Assembly (NCBI GenBank): GCA_024638655.1
Contig: JAHEJW010000002.1
Location: forward strand, 177,211-212,169
Length of the DNA: 34,959 nucleotides
Direction: 5' to 3'
DNA from: a bacterium
GTDB lineage: Bacteria; Actinomycetota; Acidimicrobiia; Spongiisociales; ZC4RG35
The translations under genes were made by a program, and so were the position numbers. This document shows, one piece after another, positions 31,901 through 34,959 of this stretch. Numbering within the stretch: position 1 is the stretch's first letter; every line of letters starts with the position of its first letter. The notes below the pieces were generated by a model. That model did not search any database and was not told the DNA's origin. It saw only the letters and a program-made list of their open reading frames with translations.

Positions 31901-32617
31901 TCATCGGGCCAGGGCAGCGAGCTCCTCGACACGGCCAACGTCTACTTTGACACCAGGGCCCATCGTCGATGACACCGTCATCGCCCTCATGTAGCGGCCC
32001 TTCGATCCGGCAGGCCGATTGCGCACGATCTCGTCGGTGAGGGCGGCCAGGTTCCGCAGCAGCTCATCCCGTTCGAAGGAGACTTTGCCGATCGGTGCGT
32101 GCACGTTTCCATAGCGGTCGTTGCGGTATTCGATGCGACCCGCCTTGTACTCCTGGACGGTTTTGGCCACATCCTGGGTGACCGTGCCGGCCTTCGGGTT
32201 GGGCATGAGGCCCCGGGGGCCCAGCACCCGGCCCAGCTTGCCCACCTCGGACATCATGTCCGGTGTGGCTATGGCGACATCGAAGTCGAGCTCGCGTCCG
32301 CCCTGAATGGCTTCGACCAGATCGGTGCCACCAACCACGTCGGCTCCCGCCTCCTTGGCCTCGGCCTCCTTGTCCGCCGAGCAGAAGACGGCGACTCTGA
32401 CCTCTTTGCCGGTCCCATGAGGGAGGGAAACGGTCCCGCGGACGATCTGATCTGCCTTACGCGCGTCGATGCCCAGCCCGAAAACGACTTCTACGGTCTC
32501 GTCGAACTTGGCCGGAGCCAACGACTTGATCAGGTCGAGGGCCTCGGTGGCCGAGTAGGGAGTCTGCTTGTCGTATCGGGATGCAGCGTCTCGGTACTTC
32601 TTGCCGTGTCTCGTCAT
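31901..32617 (-). CDS. rplA: 50S ribosomal protein L1
   Basis: 238 residues, typical size, beginning with [15 protein letters not shown] and carrying the RNA-binding domain segments [28 protein letters not shown] and [16 protein letters not shown]1 binds the exit-site stalk of 23S rRNA and, in several bacteria, its own mRNA. GGAGAG precedes the ATG. It is separated from rplK by an unusually long 237-base gap filled with hairpins. Confidence 0.97.
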   Translation of the reverse strand: MTRHGKKYRDAASRYDKQTPYSATEALDLIKSLAPAKFDETVEVVFGLGIDARKADQIVRGTVSLPHGTGKEVRVAVFCSADKEAEAKEAGADVVGGTDLVEAIQGGRELDFDVAIATPDMMSEVGKLGRVLGPRGLMPNPKAGTVTQDVAKTVQEYKAGRIEYRNDRYGNVHAPIGKVSFERDELLRNLAALTDEIVRNRPAGSKGRYMRAMTVSSTMGPGVKVDVGRVEELAALAR

Positions 32618-32655
32618 TGTCTCTCCTTGTGGTCCATGGCCTATGCAATTGGCTT

Positions 32656-32842
32656 CCAGTCCGATGGAATCGGACTGGGGGGCCTAAGCATTGGCCTCCC
32701 ACCTAGATGTTCTCTCGCTTCTGTGGGGGTCCTTCGCGTCTCGCGCTCCGGTCCTACACATGAAGACTTGTAATGCCACGAGTCGGATCTCATCCGACTC
32801 GAAGCTGATCGCTTCGCCGGTCGAACGATTTCATCGTTCGAC
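32656..32842 (-). repeat. Chain of perfect hairpins between rplK and rplA
   Basis: Three separate 10-bp perfect stems with three-base loops occur at 32656-32678, 32779-32801 and 32820-32842. Each has the form X7-GAT-NNN-ATC-X7 (on the plus strand: CCAGTCCGAT, CGAGTCGGAT and GTCGAACGAT as left arms). A fourth, CGAAGC/GCTTCG around TGATC (32800-32816), overlaps the second by two bases. A further imperfect GGGAGGCC/GGCCCCCC stem lies near 32677-32700. Their shared architecture suggests an RNA-level control element for rplA, or mRNA processing sites. Confidence 0.6.
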
Positions 32843-32854
32843 AAGCCAATCTCA

Positions 32855-33283
32855 TCAACCGTTGACAGTGATGCCCATGGATCGGGCCGTGCCTTCGACG
32901 ACCTTCATCGCGCCCTCGATGTCTATGGCATTGAGGTCGGGCATCTTGATCTCCGCGATCTCCTTGATCTGTGCCTTGGTAACCGAGCCCACCTTCTCCT
33001 TGTTGGGCTCCCCGGACCCTTTCTCCACCCTGGCCGCCTGACGAAGCAGCGCGGCAGCCGGTGGGGTCTTGGTGATGAAGGTGAACGAGCGGTCCTCGTA
33101 GATCGAGATCTCCACGGGGATGATTTGTCCGCGCTGTCCGGACGTGGCGTCGTTATAGGACTTGACGAAGTCCATGAGGTTGACGCCGTGCGGGCCGAGC
33201 GCAGTACCAACCGGCGGTGCAGGTGTTGCTTGCCCGGCCGGAAGCTGCAGCTTGAGAGTCGTTACGAGTTTCTTTCTACCCAT
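32855..33283 (-). CDS. rplK: 50S ribosomal protein L11
   Basis: 142 residues, the standard size. Opens [20 protein letters not shown] and contains [20 protein letters not shown]; the C-terminal RNA-binding domain ([19 protein letters not shown]) is complete. Binds the GTPase-associated region of 23S rRNA. AGGAAT lies upstream of the ATG. It is 20 bases after nusG and part of the tRNA-Trp/secE/nusG/rplK run. Confidence 0.97.
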   Translation of the reverse strand: MGRKKLVTTLKLQLPAGQATPAPPVGTALGPHGVNLMDFVKSYNDATSGQRGQIIPVEISIYEDRSFTFITKTPPAAALLRQAARVEKGSGEPNKEKVGSVTKAQIKEIAEIKMPDLNAIDIEGAMKVVEGTARSMGITVNG

Positions 33284-33303
33284 CTTTGGATTCCTGTGGT
33301 GAT

Positions 33304-33951
33304 CTAGCTCTTCTGGATGTCGGCGAAGCCGAGCTCCACCGGTGTGTCACGACCGAAGATGTTGACCAGGACGACCACCTTCTGTTGGTCGATGTTGATC
33401 TCCTCGATGACACCGTTGAAGTCCGCGAACGGACCGGTGACGACACGGACCTGCTCGCCAACTTCCCATTCCGGCTTGAAACGAGGCTTGGCCTTCTCCT
33501 CTTCCTCCTGGACACCGAGGAAACGCTCGACCTCCCGACGCGACAGCGGGGTCGGCTTCTGTGCGTTCCCGGCGACGAAGCCGGTAACACCCGGCGTGTT
33601 GCGGACCGCGTACCAGGAGTCATCGTCGAGAGTCATGCGGACGAGGATGTACCCGGGGAAGACCTTCTTCGGGACGGTGACCTTCTTGCCACCTTTGAAC
33701 TCCACGACATCTTCCATGGGAATGTGCACCTCGAAGATGCGATCCTCCATGTGCATGGACTGGATTCGAGTCTCGAGGTTGGCTTTGACCTTGTTCTCGT
33801 AGCCCGAATAGGAGTGGATGACGTACCAATCGCCGGGAAGGTCGTAGGGGCTGGGCGGTTTCGGAGCCTCGACGACTTCTTCTTCTTGCGTCTCCTCCTC
33901 AGTGGCTTCGGCTTCGAGGGTCTCTTCTGAGGTCTCGACCATCTCGCTCAT
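33304..33951 (-). CDS. nusG: Transcription elongation factor NusG
   Basis: 215 residues. A roughly 40-residue acidic N-terminal extension ([16 protein letters not shown]), common in actinobacterial NusG, precedes the NGN domain ([39 protein letters not shown]) and the C-terminal KOW domain ([19 protein letters not shown]). It links RNA polymerase with Rho and ribosomes. Its ATG overlaps the secE stop by one base, so the two are translationally coupled. Confidence 0.96.
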   Translation of the reverse strand: MSEMVETSEETLEAEATEEETQEEEVVEAPKPPSPYDLPGDWYVIHSYSGYENKVKANLETRIQSMHMEDRIFEVHIPMEDVVEFKGGKKVTVPKKVFPGYILVRMTLDDDSWYAVRNTPGVTGFVAGNAQKPTPLSRREVERFLGVQEEEEKAKPRFKPEWEVGEQVRVVTGPFADFNGVIEEINIDQQKVVVLVNIFGRDTPVELGFADIQKS

Positions 33952-34280
33952 CAGTTTCTCCGTTCCACGAGCCAGATAACGGCTTCCTTGGCCACGACGT
34001 CCAGGCCGAAGATGACTGCTGTCAGGGCGGCGGACGTGATGACCGTGACCGTGGTGAAGGCGACCATCTGTTCCCGCGTCGGCCAGGTGACCTTGCGCAG
34101 CTCCTGGCGGACCTCGTGGAGATAGTCACGAAGACGGTTGAAGAAGGACTTCCGCTCAGCGGGAGCGGTCCCGCGTGCTTGGATCTGCGCGGCCTTTCGC
34201 TGGGCCCTACTGCCCTTGGCTTCATCTTTCTTTTTCCGTCGCTCCTCGCGTTCTTGGAGCCGACGCATCTCTCTGTTCAT
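33951..34280 (-). CDS. secE: Preprotein translocase subunit SecE
   Basis: 109 residues. A basic N-terminal tail precedes the conserved EVRQELRKVTWPTREQ amphipathic helix and a single transmembrane helix (FTTVTVITSAALTAVIFGLD). SecE stabilises SecY in the translocon. It is 33 bases downstream of the tRNA-Trp gene and overlaps nusG by one base. This is the usual bacterial order: tRNA-Trp, secE, nusG, rplK, rplA. Confidence 0.95.
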   Translation of the reverse strand: MNREMRRLQEREERRKKKDEAKGSRAQRKAAQIQARGTAPAERKSFFNRLRDYLHEVRQELRKVTWPTREQMVAFTTVTVITSAALTAVIFGLDVVAKEAVIWLVERRN

Positions 34281-34313
34281 TACCTACACCTTACGGCTAG
34301 TCACAAGACACCT

Positions 34314-34391
34314 TGGCAGGGGTGGAGGGACTCGAACCCCCATCCTCCGGTTTTGGAGACCGGCGCTCTAGCCAGTTAGAGCTACACCCCT
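34314..34391 (-). tRNA. tRNA-Trp (anticodon CCA)
   Basis: On the minus strand: acceptor AGGGGTG/CACCCCT, D arm, anticodon arm CCGGT-CTCCAAA-ACCGG presenting CCA, T arm GGGGG-TTCGAGT-CCCTC, discriminator G and an encoded CCA. It stands directly upstream of secE, the conserved location. Confidence 0.95.
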
Positions 34392-34412
34392 AGGGGGTTC
34401 GCGGGAGGCTCA

Positions 34413-34441
34413 AGTATAAGGTCGCCGGCCCAACTGTGGAA
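34413..34441 (-). promoter_or_regulatory. Likely promoter of the tRNA-Trp-secE-nusG operon
   Basis: Minus-strand TTCCAC (34441-34436), a 17-base spacer and TATACT (34418-34413), a near-consensus -10, lie 22 bases before the tRNA gene. Confidence 0.55.
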
Positions 34442-34636
34442 ACTCCACTGGGGGAGAGAGAAACCGAATCGAAGATCCGGAATCCGCATCTGCGGCAGGC
34501 TCGACCTCATCGGGGCGACCGCTGCCTCGCTCATTCAGACAATGACTGGGTTTTCCACCGCTCGCATTGGGACTTCCGACTCTTAGAGATGCTCCGCAGC
34601 CGCGGCAGGATGATCGAGGGACTCAAGGAGGGCAAC

Positions 34637-34959
34637 TTGACGGCCAGAGGCGTCTCGGACATCAAAGGGCCTCGCCTGGATCGCTCTCCCGGCGTCGGCC
34701 TCTTAGCTGCGGTTGAAGGCTTCGCCCTGATCGTGTCGCACCTCGTCGCCACGCCATTTGCGCGCAGGCGATTGAGGTGGGGCACGGTTGGAAGTGAGGC
34801 AAGTGACTCGCTTCGAGGCGATGAGTTAGTGCCTGAACCGAAGTGGTCCTACACCCTGGGAATCTCGGTCGATGCGCCGCCGAAGGCTTTGTGGCCCTGG
34901 ATCGCCCAAATCGGACAGGGCCGCGGCGGTTTCTACACCTACCAGTCGCTCGAGAACAT
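34637..34959 (+). CDS. SRPBCC/polyketide-cyclase-like protein, 5' part only
   Basis: Open to the right edge, 107 codons visible. TTG start with AAGGAGG five bases upstream. A hydrophobic, arginine-flanked N-terminal region is followed by RWGTVGSEASDSLRGDELVP and SYTLGISVDAPPKALWPWIA, then QIGQGRGGFYTYQSLEN, the standard opening of actinobacterial SRPBCC proteins. The fold binds hydrophobic ligands; its specific role is unknown. Cut by the window end. Confidence 0.75.
   Translation, partial: MTARGVSDIKGPRLDRSPGVGLLAAVEGFALIVSHLVATPFARRRLRWGTVGSEASDSLRGDELVPEPKWSYTLGISVDAPPKALWPWIAQIGQGRGGFYTYQSLEN

Noticed and set aside
31649-31972. Plus- and minus-strand frames of about 100 codons between the hydrolase and rplA
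   Set aside because: They run through a strong terminator hairpin into rplA and have no ribosome site or protein-like composition.

Overview
The window is 35 kb of GC-rich (about 60%) bacterial chromosome. The gene content points to an actinobacterium, probably of the Acidimicrobiia or a related deep-branching class. It holds a short sigma-70 of the SigA/SigB type, polyphosphate glucokinase, a deazaflavin-type nitroreductase, an actinobacterial-style SoxR, heme A synthase, a MaeB malic enzyme and many apparently leaderless genes with a TANNNT hexamer 6-9 bases before the start codon. The class-level assignment is inference; I could not run a phylogeny. Nearly everything looks chromosomal: I see no insertion sequence, integrase, prophage or CRISPR array.

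Layout. 1-3.4 kb: a small membrane protein, a sigma factor, another small membrane protein, an MBL-fold hydrolase and a SixA-like phosphatase. 3.5-9.2 kb: a DUF255/thioredoxin-fold protein, a VOC protein, an MBL hydrolase divergent from soxR, ctaA (heme A synthase) and a cystathionine beta-synthase-type enzyme. 9.2-11 kb: a structured intergenic region, a lipoprotein, a membrane-anchored XRE regulator and a selenocysteine tRNA (selC). 11-12.3 kb: a minus-strand unit of two 19-residue hydrophobic peptides, a PRC-barrel protein and a four-helix membrane protein, preceded by a general-stress (SigB/SigF-type) promoter. 12.3-22.8 kb: a membrane protein, a deazaflavin reductase-like protein, an Nfu-N/ferredoxin reductase fusion, maeB, a small hypothetical, hflX, ppgK, a poly-aspartate fasciclin protein, gnd and a double-GNAT protein. 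22.9-29.5 kb: a class III cyclase/ATPase/TPR regulator, serB and pepN.

29.5-34.4 kb is the translation/transcription cluster, read on the minus strand as tRNA-Trp, secE, nusG, rplK, rplA, then (after an inverted alpha/beta hydrolase) an L10 leader, rplJ and rplL. rpoB, the usual next gene, is absent: pepN lies there instead, convergent. The right edge cuts an SRPBCC-like gene.

Functional themes are central carbon and NADPH supply (maeB, ppgK, gnd), redox and sulfur handling (soxR, ferredoxin reductase fusion, cystathionine beta-synthase), stress and ribosome biology (sigma factor, stress operon, hflX) and ribosomal proteins. The most unusual elements are the stress operon with two tiny paralogous peptides, the structured RNA candidate near 9.34-9.47 kb carrying a 16-base copy of the 16S rRNA tail with one difference, a chain of perfect hairpins between rplK and rplA, the selenocysteine tRNA and the Nfu-N/reductase fusion.
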